NCBI GenBank assembly: GCA_028709465.1
Contig: JAQVWY010000003.1
Location: 1-64,000, forward strand
From: Tissierellia bacterium
Lineage (GTDB): Bacteria > Bacillota > Clostridia > Tissierellales > Sedimentibacteraceae
Direction: 5' to 3'
Length of the DNA stretch: 64,000 bases
A model generated the notes under the pieces. It did no database searches, was not told the origin of the DNA, and was given only the letters and a program-made list of their open reading frames with translations. Positions 44,552 through 52,646 of this stretch are shown piece by piece. The position numbers were made by a program, and so were the translations under genes. Within the stretch, counting starts at the first letter, position 1. Every line of letters begins with the position of its first letter.

Positions 44552-45267
44552 TTTTCAAACTCCTCTCGAATAGATCGCATATATTCCGAAAGATATGGAT
44601 AATCTCCAGAAATAATTTCTACCGCTGCTATTATATATTTTCGATGACGCTCCAACACTTTCCGGGGTATCTTAGCATTTTTTTCTATTATTTTTAACGG
44701 TAATAACTTACTGACCTTCATATTAGTTACTAATATAGGATTCTTTAGCATGTAGGCAGCGGCTTCTGCACAAGACTTTTTTGTTTTCTTAGCCTTTGGA
44801 GAACAATCTGCTAAATCATAAAAAGTAAATCCATAGGAAGAAAAAACTTCATTAGCAAGTTCAATTTCTAATTTTAAAGAATTGTCTATTTGTTCTGATA
44901 TTTTTTCTGTTACTTCAATTTTTACTGATACAGAATCATCATCCTCATTGGAATCACTTTCAAATATATTAGGATTTATGGATATTTCAGGAGCATATCT
45001 TGACTTACTTCTAATAAAGTCAATTATTCGTCTTCGCATTACAAGCTCAGCAAAATTCAAGAAGCTTCCCTTATCCATTGAATATGCTCTTATAGCTTCT
45101 AAAAAAGCTGCTAGTGCTATGGACCACTCATCATCGTTTTTCGAAATATAGTTACGTGATACGGAGGCTGCACATTTCAATATAAAATTTTCATATTTTA
45201 GAACTAAATCATTCATTATTGTTTCATCAGATTTAGCTTTTTCTGCCATTATGTCAATTTCCCTCAT
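44548..45267 (-). CDS. sigI: RNA polymerase sigma factor SigI
   Basis: This 239-residue sigma factor has the SigI-type region 2 (YISKNDDEWSIALAAFLEAI, then GSFLNFAELVMRRRIIDFIR). The C-terminal conserved region reads KVSKLLPLKIIEKNAKIPRK, then VLERHRKYIIAAVEIISGDY. It lacks classical region 4 similarity, as SigI proteins do. In Bacillus SigI is a heat and cell-wall stress factor controlled by RsgI, encoded immediately downstream here. GGGG at 8 bases supports the ATG; a second ATG six codons later is possible. Confidence 0.93.
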   Translation of the reverse strand: MREIDIMAEKAKSDETIMNDLVLKYENFILKCAASVSRNYISKNDDEWSIALAAFLEAIRAYSMDKGSFLNFAELVMRRRIIDFIRSKSRYAPEISINPNIFESDSNEDDDSVSVKIEVTEKISEQIDNSLKLEIELANEVFSSYGFTFYDLADCSPKAKKTKKSCAEAAAYMLKNPILVTNMKVSKLLPLKIIEKNAKIPRKVLERHRKYIIAAVEIISGDYPYLSEYMRSIREEFEK

Positions 45268-45308
45268 GTACTTGTCCCCTTTATGCTATTTCTTTATAAA
45301 CTATACAA

Positions 45309-46082
45309 TTAAATATCAATATTTTTATCATGAATTATCTTTAAACCTTTTAATAAAAGCTGTGGGTCATATATATCTATAGCATTAGTTTCATCAGACA
45401 TTAGTCTACCCAATCCACCAGTAGCCACAACCTTAATATTTTCATTTTTTAATTCTTCCTTTATTTTTTTTACTATATATTCAACCTGTCCTATATATCC
45501 ATAAACGAGTCCTGCTTGCATACTTGTAATAGTACTGGTTCCAAGAATTGAAACTGGTTTTTTTATTTCAATTTTAGGAAGTTGAGCTGTTTTAGTCCAT
45601 AAAGCCTCTGATGAAATTACAATTCCTGGGGAAGTAACTCCATATTTAAATTCACCTTTTTCATTTACTACATCATACGTTGTAGCTGTTCCAAAATCTA
45701 TAACTATTAATGGACCGCCATACTGTTCATAAGCTGCAACTATACCAACTATTCTATCTGCTCCTACTTCACGAGGATTACTATTAGCAATTGTAATACC
45801 TGTTTTTATCCCTGGCCCAACAACTAATGGTTCTATATTAAAATATCTTCTCATTGTGTTCTCAAAAGAATGCATAACATCTGGAACAACTGATGAAACT
45901 ATTACACTTTTAATTTGTTTATAATTAATTTTATTATAAGCTAATAGATTTAATAAAAATATACCATATTCATCCGATGTTTTTTCACTCCTAGTAACCA
46001 TCCTCCAACTTCCAAGAATTTCATCTCCCTTAAAAACGCCCGCAACAATATTTGTATTACCTATATCAACAACTAAAACCAT
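45309..46082 (-). CDS. coaX: Type III pantothenate kinase
   Basis: This 257-residue CoaX enzyme of the ASKHA fold starts VLVVDIGNTNIVAGVF with Asp6. VSSVVPDVMHSF, then GADRIVGIVAAYEQYG and IVIDFGTATTYDVV follow. It makes 4'-phosphopantothenate, the first step of CoA synthesis. AGGAGG precedes the ATG. Spaced 42 bases from each neighbour in the operon. Confidence 0.97.
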   Translation of the reverse strand: MVLVVDIGNTNIVAGVFKGDEILGSWRMVTRSEKTSDEYGIFLLNLLAYNKINYKQIKSVIVSSVVPDVMHSFENTMRRYFNIEPLVVGPGIKTGITIANSNPREVGADRIVGIVAAYEQYGGPLIVIDFGTATTYDVVNEKGEFKYGVTSPGIVISSEALWTKTAQLPKIEIKKPVSILGTSTITSMQAGLVYGYIGQVEYIVKKIKEELKNENIKVVATGGLGRLMSDETNAIDIYDPQLLLKGLKIIHDKNIDI

Positions 46083-46124
46083 ATTAATACCTTCCTCCTT
46101 TGCTTTCTCACTTTTTATATGTTA

Positions 46125-46655
46125 TTAATCTTTTCTCAATTCATCAATTGATTTTGTAGTAATTTGATCTCTGTCTAATTGAAGTAAATCAATTGCTTTA
46201 TCTAATTCTTCATATGTATTTACTTCAATTTCTAAATAAGGTTTCGGATAAGTTTCCTTATTCCAAGTATCAATTTCAAAACTAATGTTATCAAATAAAT
46301 AAGATTTCCTATGTTTAAATCCAGGTCTTTTTTTGTGATATCCTAAAAACTCAAGTATTTTTATTGTTTCATCACTATTTGATACTTCTGTTTCAGTTTC
46401 TTCATTAACCCTCATTCTGTCTCTACTTATGCTTTTCTTAAATGTCATTGTATTTTTAGTTTCTCCGTTTAAAAGGTTCTTTGTAATTCTTACCCTCAAA
46501 TAACCATTGTATGTATTTTTCAAAAAATTATCTTCAGTATCAAATCTAATATTAATTTGTTCCTCATCCTTTATTAGAACAGCACCTAAATCTATAAGTT
46601 TTTTTTCAATTTCTTCTTTATCAATATTAAGAATTTTAACTTCTCTTTCTCTCAT
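46125..46655 (-). CDS. CYTH domain protein (class IV adenylate cyclase-like)
   Basis: This 176-residue protein has the CYTH signature EREVK (Glu3, Glu5, Lys7) at the N-terminus, then alternating Arg/Lys and Glu/Asp strands: YLRVRITK, MTFKKSISRD, VNEETETEVS, YLFDNISFEIDTW and YLEIEVNTYEEL. The tunnel fold binds triphosphates; members are triphosphatases or CyaB-like cyclases. Reaction not determinable. It is the first gene of the operon with coaX, sigI and rsgI. GGAGG is well placed. Confidence 0.9.
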   Translation of the reverse strand: MREREVKILNIDKEEIEKKLIDLGAVLIKDEEQINIRFDTEDNFLKNTYNGYLRVRITKNLLNGETKNTMTFKKSISRDRMRVNEETETEVSNSDETIKILEFLGYHKKRPGFKHRKSYLFDNISFEIDTWNKETYPKPYLEIEVNTYEELDKAIDLLQLDRDQITTKSIDELRKD

Positions 46656-46685
46656 AGTTTTAATGCCTCCTACATATTTGTGTAA

Positions 46686-46717
46686 ATTATAGCATAAAAA
46701 TTATCCTTATGCTATAA
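46686..46717 (-). promoter_or_regulatory. Extended -10 promoter with overlapping palindrome for the CYTH operon
   Basis: Minus strand TGCTATAAT (extended -10; TATAAT at 46686-46691) lies about 30 bases before the CYTH gene. An 11-base perfect inverted repeat, TTATAGCATAA and TTATGCTATAA with 9-base spacer (46687-46717), covers it, which suggests an operator. No good -35 is visible. Confidence 0.5.
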
Positions 46718-46813
46718 AATTAATTATAACTTATAATTAATATATAGAAAATTATAACTTATATTGATAGTGAAATACCTATTATAAAATAATTTTATTT
46801 TTCTAAAAATGTT

Positions 46814-46843
46814 TTGATTATGGCAACCATATCATGATATAAT
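46814..46843 (+). promoter_or_regulatory. Promoter of the thrE-like operon
   Basis: TTGATT (46814-46819), 18-base spacer, TATAAT (46838-46843) on the plus strand, about 28 bases before the ribosome binding site. Confidence 0.65.
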
Positions 46844-46877
46844 TTTCAAAAATAATCAATAATCAGAGGTGAATTAT

Positions 46878-47657
46878 TTGAATGTTAATAAAGATGAATT
46901 GCTGAAGGTAGTTAAATTAGCTTCACAAATAATTCTAGAAAATGGCGGAGAGACATACCGAGCTGAAGAAACAATAAAATTTATATGTAAATCCTTGGGA
47001 GTTAAGGAAATAGACTCTGTTGCCACACCTACAGGAATTTATATTACATTATCAATTGATGGAATTGAGAATAATACAGTAGTCAAAAGAATTAATAAAA
47101 GATCAATAAATCTTATAAGATTAAACAGAGTAAATACTATATCACGACAAATTACAGAAAAAAGCATTTCTTTGCAAGAAGCGATAGCTCTATTAGAAGA
47201 AACTAGAGCTGATGCTGAAAATTATAATAAAAATTTCTCGTTATTTTATGGTGGTATTTCTGCTGCATTTTTTACTTTGCTTTTTGGAGGTAAATTGCTT
47301 GAATTTTTTATATCGTTAACCGCGGGAGTTTTAGTTGCCTTGTTTGCTAAAAAATTTGAAAACCTTCATTCTTACCAATTTCTTTCAAGTTTGCTTGCAG
47401 GTACAATAATAGCATTTACTGCTATAGCTGGAACATATATTGCTGGCTTTGGAAATTATAATTATGTAATAGTAGGAGGAATGATGCCTCAATTACCTGG
47501 TCTTGCCATGACAAATGCCATAAGGGACACCATAAGGGGAGACCTTGTTTCAGGAATTGCTAGAGGAACAGAAGCTCTTCTTGTAGCTTCATCTTTAGCT
47601 GCTGGTGCGGGGGTAATAATTTCTTTTGCTTTATATTTAGGAATTATTCAAAATTAA
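46878..47657 (+). CDS. Threonine/serine exporter, ThrE N-terminal type subunit
   Basis: This DUF1212/ThrE-type protein is 259 residues from a TTG at 46878-46880, six bases after AGAGGTG; the frame extends three codons to a GTG without a ribosome site. The N-terminal soluble domain contains ILENGGETYRAEETIKFICK and DSVATPTGIYITL, followed by five membrane helices (about 120-255) including VGGMMPQLPGLAMTNAIRDT. With the small partner encoded next it forms a split ThrE exporter of threonine/serine-like amino acids. Confidence 0.88.
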   Translation: MNVNKDELLKVVKLASQIILENGGETYRAEETIKFICKSLGVKEIDSVATPTGIYITLSIDGIENNTVVKRINKRSINLIRLNRVNTISRQITEKSISLQEAIALLEETRADAENYNKNFSLFYGGISAAFFTLLFGGKLLEFFISLTAGVLVALFAKKFENLHSYQFLSSLLAGTIIAFTAIAGTYIAGFGNYNYVIVGGMMPQLPGLAMTNAIRDTIRGDLVSGIARGTEALLVASSLAAGAGVIISFALYLGIIQN

Positions 47658-47679
47658 ATATTAATAAATTGAGGTAGTT

Positions 47680-48120
47680 ATGATTAAAGAATTAATATTA
47701 AATATGATATATTGCTTTATGGCCACTTGGTTTTTTGCTTTATTAATGAATTCTCCTAAAAAAGTTTTATTTCATTCCTCTTTAATAGCAGCAATAGGAT
47801 ATACATCTTACTTAATCTGCATAAACTTTGGGCAAGTTAGATTAGGTTTTTTCTTTGGAACATTAATAATAGTATTTCTAGGTGAACTGTTAGCTAGATT
47901 AATTAAAATGCCTGCTACTATTTTTATATTTCCTGCAGTTATACCTATGGTTCCTGGCCTAGGACTGTATCAGACCATGCTAGCTTTTGTTCAGGAAAAT
48001 ATATTTGGTGCTTTAAAAATAGGTGTAGACACAATTGTTAATATTGGAGCAATGGCTATCGCTATGACATTAATGGGACTTATAGCTTCAAAAATACCTA
48101 TTAAAACAAAAAAAAATTAA
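47680..48120 (+). CDS. Threonine/serine exporter, ThrE C-terminal type subunit
   Basis: This 146-residue membrane protein with four to five helices belongs to the DUF3815/ThrE_2 family: FALLMNSPKKVLFHSSLIAA, GELLARLIKMPATIFIFPAV and PMVPGLGLYQTMLAFVQE. It is the second half of the split exporter, 22 bases after the first. GAGGTAG precedes the ATG. Confidence 0.9.
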   Translation: MIKELILNMIYCFMATWFFALLMNSPKKVLFHSSLIAAIGYTSYLICINFGQVRLGFFFGTLIIVFLGELLARLIKMPATIFIFPAVIPMVPGLGLYQTMLAFVQENIFGALKIGVDTIVNIGAMAIAMTLMGLIASKIPIKTKKN

Positions 48121-48201
48121 TTTGGATTTTCTTGTTTTAAATATACTAATATGGGTATATAATTAATATTGAAAAAACAATATCTTACGGAGGGTAAATA
48201 T

Positions 48202-48585
48202 ATGTGTAATGTAAAATTTTTTAGATGTAATCTTTGTGGAAATTTAGTTGGCATGATTCATGAATCAGGAGTAAAATTAGTATGCTGTGGACAAGAAATG
48301 GAAGAATTAGTTGCAAACACAGTTGATGCAGCTTATGAAAAACACATCCCTGTTGTTGAAGTTGATGGAAATATAGTTACAGTTACAGTAGGAAGTACAA
48401 TTCACCCAATGGTAGAAGAACATTATATCCAGTGGATTTACCTTGTAACAAAAGAAGGAGCTCAAAGGAAATGCTTACAACCGGGTCAAGAACCAGTTGC
48501 AAAATTTGCTCTTACTGAAGGCGATGAAGTAGTAGCAGCCTACGAATATTGCAATCTACACGGACTTTGGAAAAAAGAAATGTAA
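48202..48585 (+). CDS. dfx: Desulfoferrodoxin (superoxide reductase)
   Basis: This 127-residue protein starts at the ATG after CGGAGGG (a TTG 11 codons earlier is rejected). Center I ligands are Cys9, Cys12, Cys28 and Cys29 of the desulforedoxin domain. Center II ligands are His48 (EKHIP with Glu46), His68, His74, Cys117 and His120. These positions match the characterised Desulfovibrio protein closely. It reduces superoxide to peroxide in the cytoplasm using rubredoxin-like donors, a defence typical of anaerobes. It ends before a strong terminator. Confidence 0.97.
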   Translation: MCNVKFFRCNLCGNLVGMIHESGVKLVCCGQEMEELVANTVDAAYEKHIPVVEVDGNIVTVTVGSTIHPMVEEHYIQWIYLVTKEGAQRKCLQPGQEPVAKFALTEGDEVVAAYEYCNLHGLWKKEM

Positions 48586-48623
48586 TATTGCTGAAAACGC
48601 AGAAATTCTCTTATAAATAAACT

Positions 48624-48665
48624 AAAACGTAGAATTTTAATTTAATTCTACGTTTTCTTATTTTT
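48624..48665 (+). terminator. Terminator after desulfoferrodoxin
   Basis: Perfect 13-base arms AAAACGTAGAATT and AATTCTACGTTTT with 7-base loop, followed by CTTATTTTT. Confidence 0.92.
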
Positions 48666-48725
48666 GGTCATCCTGAATGATAGTGAAGGATCTCATTAAG
48701 ATTTTTAACCTTCAGTCGGAATGAC
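48666..48725. repeat. Dispersed TGTCATYCTGAA-family repeat
   Basis: GGTCATCCTGAATGATAGTG starts the copy, AAGGATCTC follows, and it ends TTCAGTCGGAATGAC. It is an imperfect 60-base palindrome between dfx and metG. Confidence 0.75.
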
Positions 48726-48811
48726 AAATTATAATTTATCAAAAAATCATTTCATGTTTTTTAATTACTGCATTTTTGCATTCCTTATTCTTTGCATTCC
48801 TTGTATTAGTA

Positions 48812-50800
48812 CTACGAAATCTTTGCTCCGTCGGCTAGATCTTCTAATGTTGAAACTAAAGTAAGTTTCTTTCCTTTTTGGGCTGCTAATATCATTCCAC
48901 AGGATTCAACGCCTCTTAATTTAACAGGCTTCAAATTATAAACCATAACTACCTTTTTCCCTACTAGATTTTCTGGTTCATAGTATTTTGCAATACCAGA
49001 AACCACCTGCCTTACTTCATCTCCAAGCTTAAGTTGAAGAACTAATAATTTATCAGCATCAGGATGTTTTTCTGCCTTAATAACTTCTGCAACTCTTAAA
49101 TCAATTTTGGCAAAATCATCAATTGATACAAATTCTTCTTTTACTTCTTTCTCTTCCTTATCTGCTTTATCTCCTCTATTTAATTTTTCTTCTTTTTTAG
49201 ATTCTGGTTTTTTAGTAGAATCTTGATTAATTTCAAGGTTATTATTTATTTCTTCAATTTTTTTAGCAACATCAATTCTTGCAAACAAAATTTCTGGTGT
49301 TCCCACTTTTTCTCCAGGAATCATACCATTAAATCCCTTTAATGAATCCCAATCAGTTTTTTCAGTATTTAACTGCTTTAATATTTTTTGCGCTGTTTCT
49401 GGCAAATAAGCTTCCAATAAAACAGCTGCAATCCTAATTGATTCAAGCAAATTATAAAGAACTGTTCCAAGCCTATCTTTTTTATTTTCATCCTTACCTA
49501 ATATCCATGGTTGAGTTTCATCTATATATTTGTTGCTACGTCTTAACAAGGTAAATATTTCATCTATTGCATCAGAAACACGAAGAGTTGCCATCTTTTC
49601 TTCTACTTTATTAGGTGTATCTAAAGCCAGCTTTATAAGCTCTTTATCAATAGACTCTAATTCCTTTGGTTGGAGTATTACACCATCAAAATATTTATTA
49701 GTCATTGTAACTGTTCTGTTAACTAGATTCCCAAGAATATTTGCTAAATCTGAATTAATTCTTTCTATCATTAATTCATAAGTTAATGTACCATCATTGG
49801 CAAATGGCATTTCATGAAGCACATAATATCTAACAGCATCAACACCAAAATACTTTACTAAATCATCAGCATAAATTACATTACCAACAGATTTACTCAT
49901 TTTACCGTCACCAACTAATAACCATGGGTGCCCAAAAACTTGTTTTGGTAGCTCTTCACCTAAAGCCATAAGTAAAATAGGCCAATAAATAGTATGGAAA
50001 CGAAGTATGTCCTTACCAATTAAGTGAACGTCAGCTGGCCAATATTTTTTGTACAAATCACCATGATTTCCATCTGGATCATATCCTAAAAAAGTAATAT
50101 AGTTGCTTAAAGCATCGATCCAAACATATACTACATGACCTTTATCAAAAGTAACAGGTATTCCCCAATCAAAAGAAGTTCTTGATACACATAAATCCTG
50201 AAGACCTGGTTTAATAAAGTTGTTTACCATTTCATTCTTACGTGATTCAGGTTGAATAAATCCGGGATTTTCTTCAATATGTTTCATTAATCTGTGTGCA
50301 TATTTGCTCATTTTAAAGAAATAAGCTTCTTCTTTTGCTTTTTTTACTTCTCTGCCACAATCAGGACATTTGCCATCAATTAGCTGAGATTCAGTGAAAA
50401 AGGATTCATCTGGTGTACAATACCAACCCTCATAAAAACCCTTGTATATATCACCTTGGTCATATAATTTTTTAAATATTTTTTGTACTATTTTCACATG
50501 TTCCTCATCTGTAGTTCGCACAAATTTATCATAGCTTGTGTTCATAATATCCCAAATTTTTTTAATTTCACCAGCTACTTCATCAACAAATTGTTGAGGT
50601 GATTTGCCTGCTTCCTTTGCTTTAATTTGTATTTTTTCTCCATGTTCATCTGTACCAGTCTGAAAATATACATCATATCCATTTAATTTCTTAAACCTTG
50701 CTATACTATCTGCAAGAACTATTTCATATGTATTGCCTATATGAGGTTTGCCAGATGTATATGCAATTGCTGTTGTTATGTAATATTTACCCTTGTTCAT
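48812..50800 (-). CDS. metG: Methionyl-tRNA synthetase
   Basis: This 662-residue class I synthetase shows the HIGH-type motif in KPHIGNTYEIVLADS, a zinc knuckle with CPDCGREVKKAKEEAYFFK, WIDALSNYITFLGYDP and KMSKS in DGKMSKSVGNVI. The C-terminal tRNA-binding (EMAP-like) domain begins near residue 560: FAKIDLRVAEVIKAEKHPDA. A Lys/Glu-rich linker precedes it. It charges tRNA-Met; expression is controlled by the T-box leader upstream. AGGAGG precedes the ATG. Confidence 0.98.
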   Translation of the reverse strand: MNKGKYYITTAIAYTSGKPHIGNTYEIVLADSIARFKKLNGYDVYFQTGTDEHGEKIQIKAKEAGKSPQQFVDEVAGEIKKIWDIMNTSYDKFVRTTDEEHVKIVQKIFKKLYDQGDIYKGFYEGWYCTPDESFFTESQLIDGKCPDCGREVKKAKEEAYFFKMSKYAHRLMKHIEENPGFIQPESRKNEMVNNFIKPGLQDLCVSRTSFDWGIPVTFDKGHVVYVWIDALSNYITFLGYDPDGNHGDLYKKYWPADVHLIGKDILRFHTIYWPILLMALGEELPKQVFGHPWLLVGDGKMSKSVGNVIYADDLVKYFGVDAVRYYVLHEMPFANDGTLTYELMIERINSDLANILGNLVNRTVTMTNKYFDGVILQPKELESIDKELIKLALDTPNKVEEKMATLRVSDAIDEIFTLLRRSNKYIDETQPWILGKDENKKDRLGTVLYNLLESIRIAAVLLEAYLPETAQKILKQLNTEKTDWDSLKGFNGMIPGEKVGTPEILFARIDVAKKIEEINNNLEINQDSTKKPESKKEEKLNRGDKADKEEKEVKEEFVSIDDFAKIDLRVAEVIKAEKHPDADKLLVLQLKLGDEVRQVVSGIAKYYEPENLVGKKVVMVYNLKPVKLRGVESCGMILAAQKGKKLTLVSTLEDLADGAKIS

Positions 50801-50811
50801 ATTTTCCTCCT

Positions 50812-51075
50812 AAAAAAATAATACCCCTTAACTGAAAATCAGTTAAGAGGCGATTTATCGCGTTACCACTCTTTTTTGCACATATTTCACAATATGTGCC
50901 TTAACAGGTTAAAAACCTACAGTTATTAACGGTTACTAACCGTTATACCCTAATTAATTTCAGGCATAAAGCTCCAAGACCATCTTCACATTAAATCATG
51001 TACTGATTTCCACCATTATCAGCTCTCTATCACATGATATTTAAAATTACTCTTCTTTTCATTGCTTTTGTTTGG
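50812..51075 (-). ncRNA. T-box riboswitch of metG
   Basis: The minus-strand leader has the T-box AGAGTGGTAACGCG (about 50859-50873). The terminator is CCTCTTAACTGA paired with TCAGTTAAGGGG (50824-50850) followed by TATTATTTTTTT. Stem I has AGAGTA at the base, GGTGG in the distal loop and a candidate specifier ATG (complement of 50981-50983) before GTCTTGGAGC. So uncharged tRNA-Met should allow read-through. Confidence 0.93.
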
Positions 51076-51098
51076 TTATTGTTACTATTATAATTAAA

Positions 51099-51127
51099 AC
51101 TATACATAATTATTTAAATTTTGTCAA
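51099..51127 (-). promoter_or_regulatory. Sigma-A promoter of metG
   Basis: Minus strand TTGACA (51122-51127), exactly 17 bases, TATAGT (51099-51104). Start site would be just before the T-box stem I. Confidence 0.85.
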
Positions 51128-51137
51128 CAGATTTGTT

Positions 51138-51210
51138 TGTCATCCTGAACAATAGTAAAGAATCTCTCATGTTGAAGTGATAAGATTCTTTACCTTCGGT
51201 TCAGAATGAA
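51138..51210. repeat. Dispersed TGTCATYCTGAA-family repeat
   Basis: Starts TGTCATCCTGAACAATAGTA, AAGAATCTC follows, and it ends GATTCTTTACC, TTCGGTTCAGAATGA. It lies just upstream of the metG promoter and is the downstream neighbour of the small membrane protein gene. Confidence 0.78.
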
Positions 51211-51246
51211 AGGATAGTTGCGATATTCATAACAATGACAAGCAAT

Positions 51247-51477
51247 TTAAAAGATAAAAGTCAAACATTTAATTATAGCTATTATTATCCCAATAACAAT
51301 CGCGGGAACAAGCATAATTGATAAAATCCCTATACCTAATGGAAGCAACATAATAAAAACTATTAATCCAACAATTCCTCCTAGAATTGTAAATAAAATC
51401 TTTAAAAATACAACTCCAACCTTCAATGCAGCTACAATAAATATAAAAAAAGTAATAATACCTAACAATAATTCCAT
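51247..51477 (-). CDS. Small membrane protein of unknown function
   Basis: This 76-residue protein starts at the ATG at 51475-51477 after GAGGGT; the frame is open for 15 more codons without a site. Two long hydrophobic stretches (MELLLGIITFFIFIVAALKV and a Gly/Ile/Leu-rich second half, about 25-70) predict two or three helices. It contains ILGGIVGLIVFIMLLPLGIG. No function can be assigned. It is a lone gene between a repeat and the divergent PHP gene. Confidence 0.68.
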   Translation of the reverse strand: MELLLGIITFFIFIVAALKVGVVFLKILFTILGGIVGLIVFIMLLPLGIGILSIMLVPAIVIGIIIAIIKCLTFIF

Positions 51478-51662
51478 TTTACCCTCATTCTCCCATATAT
51501 TATTTAATAATATATTACTCAAAATTTATTTAAAATTTCTTAATATTAAATTAGAAATTGATTAAAATTATATCCATCTATTTACAAGTCATTGTCATTT
51601 TCCCCTTTATTTTTAAGATAAAAGATATTATAATATATTTATAATATAAAAAGGAGCATAAT

Positions 51663-52475
51663 ATGATTGATTTACACATACATTCCATGTTTTCTGATGG
51701 TACAGATTCTTTAGAAGACATTGTAAATATTGCTCATAATAAGAATATTCCAGCCATATCTCTCACAGACCATGATACAACCTTAGGAGTTCTTGACATA
51801 ATCAAAATAGCCAAAAACAAAAATATTAAAGTAGTGCCTGGTGTTGAAATATCGTCAGTATCCAATGGACACTTAATCCACATTCTTGGCTACAATATTG
51901 ATGTTCATAACAATCAGCTTAAAGATTTATTAGCACTAGTACAAGATTATTTCATAAAACTTTTTTATGACCAATATCATTGGCTTCGTAAAAATAATAT
52001 TATTGATATTGATTTAGAAAAAATACTAAAACACACTGAATTTAAAGAATCCCTGGCTTCATTAGATATATTGAAGACATCCATTGCAGAAGGTGCTCCT
52101 TATACTCTTAAGGACTGGTCTGAATTTTTTAATACAAAAATTAAATTATTCCCTGGACATTTTATTGAAGAATTTCCAATTCATCCATCTGAAGCCGTTG
52201 AGGTTATTTTAAACGCTGGAGGGTTGCCAGTATTTGCACATCCTGCACGTATAGGAAATGCGGATATTAATGAAATGAAATTACTTTTACCTCATGGACT
52301 TAAGGGCATTGAAGTTTATTATCCATACCATGATAAACCACTTATTGATAGATACGAAGAATTTGCAAATGAGCACAATTTGGTAAAAACCGGCGGAACT
52401 GATTGGCATGGAAAAGAGCTCACCACATGGAATGTTGAAATAGGTGATTGTGGAGTAGAAAAATTAACTATATAA
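51663..52475 (+). CDS. PHP domain phosphoesterase
   Basis: This 270-residue TrpH/YciV-like PHP protein begins MIDLHIHSMFSDGTDSLEDI, with metal residues in HIHS and SDGT, then AISLTDHDTTLG, VVPGVEISSV, and further His/Asp sets in LPVFAHPARIG and TGGTDWHGKE. Related enzymes are 5'-3' exonucleases on short RNA or 3',5'-nucleotide bisphosphate phosphatases. AAGGAG precedes the ATG. Confidence 0.9.
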   Translation: MIDLHIHSMFSDGTDSLEDIVNIAHNKNIPAISLTDHDTTLGVLDIIKIAKNKNIKVVPGVEISSVSNGHLIHILGYNIDVHNNQLKDLLALVQDYFIKLFYDQYHWLRKNNIIDIDLEKILKHTEFKESLASLDILKTSIAEGAPYTLKDWSEFFNTKIKLFPGHFIEEFPIHPSEAVEVILNAGGLPVFAHPARIGNADINEMKLLLPHGLKGIEVYYPYHDKPLIDRYEEFANEHNLVKTGGTDWHGKELTTWNVEIGDCGVEKLTI

Positions 52476-52486
52476 AAAGCTTAATT

Positions 52487-52574
52487 TGTCATCCAAAACT
52501 GTCATCCTGAACGGTAGTGAAGGATCTCATATATAAGAGGGGGAGATTCTTCAGGCTGCGCCTTCAGAATGACA
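52487..52574. repeat. Dispersed TGTCATYCTGAA-family repeat (full copy)
   Basis: After a short TGTCATCC stub at 52487, the full element runs from TGTCATCCTGAACGGTAGTG with AAGGATCTC to GAGATTCTTC, AGGCTGCGCC and TTCAGAATGACA (52500-52574). Both half-types are present, so this is the best reference copy of the family. Confidence 0.85.
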
Positions 52575-52603
52575 AGGTAGTTATGGTTAATCATAATAAT
52601 GAC

Positions 52604-52630
52604 AAAACCAAGGGATGTTCCCTTGGTTTT
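52604..52630 (-). terminator. Hairpin terminator after pepP
   Basis: Perfect 12-base arms AAAACCAAGGGA and TCCCTTGGTTTT with loop TGT. The minus-strand U-tract is short (TTTTG). It may serve both converging transcripts. Confidence 0.8.
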
Positions 52631-52646
52631 GTAGCATATATCTTAT

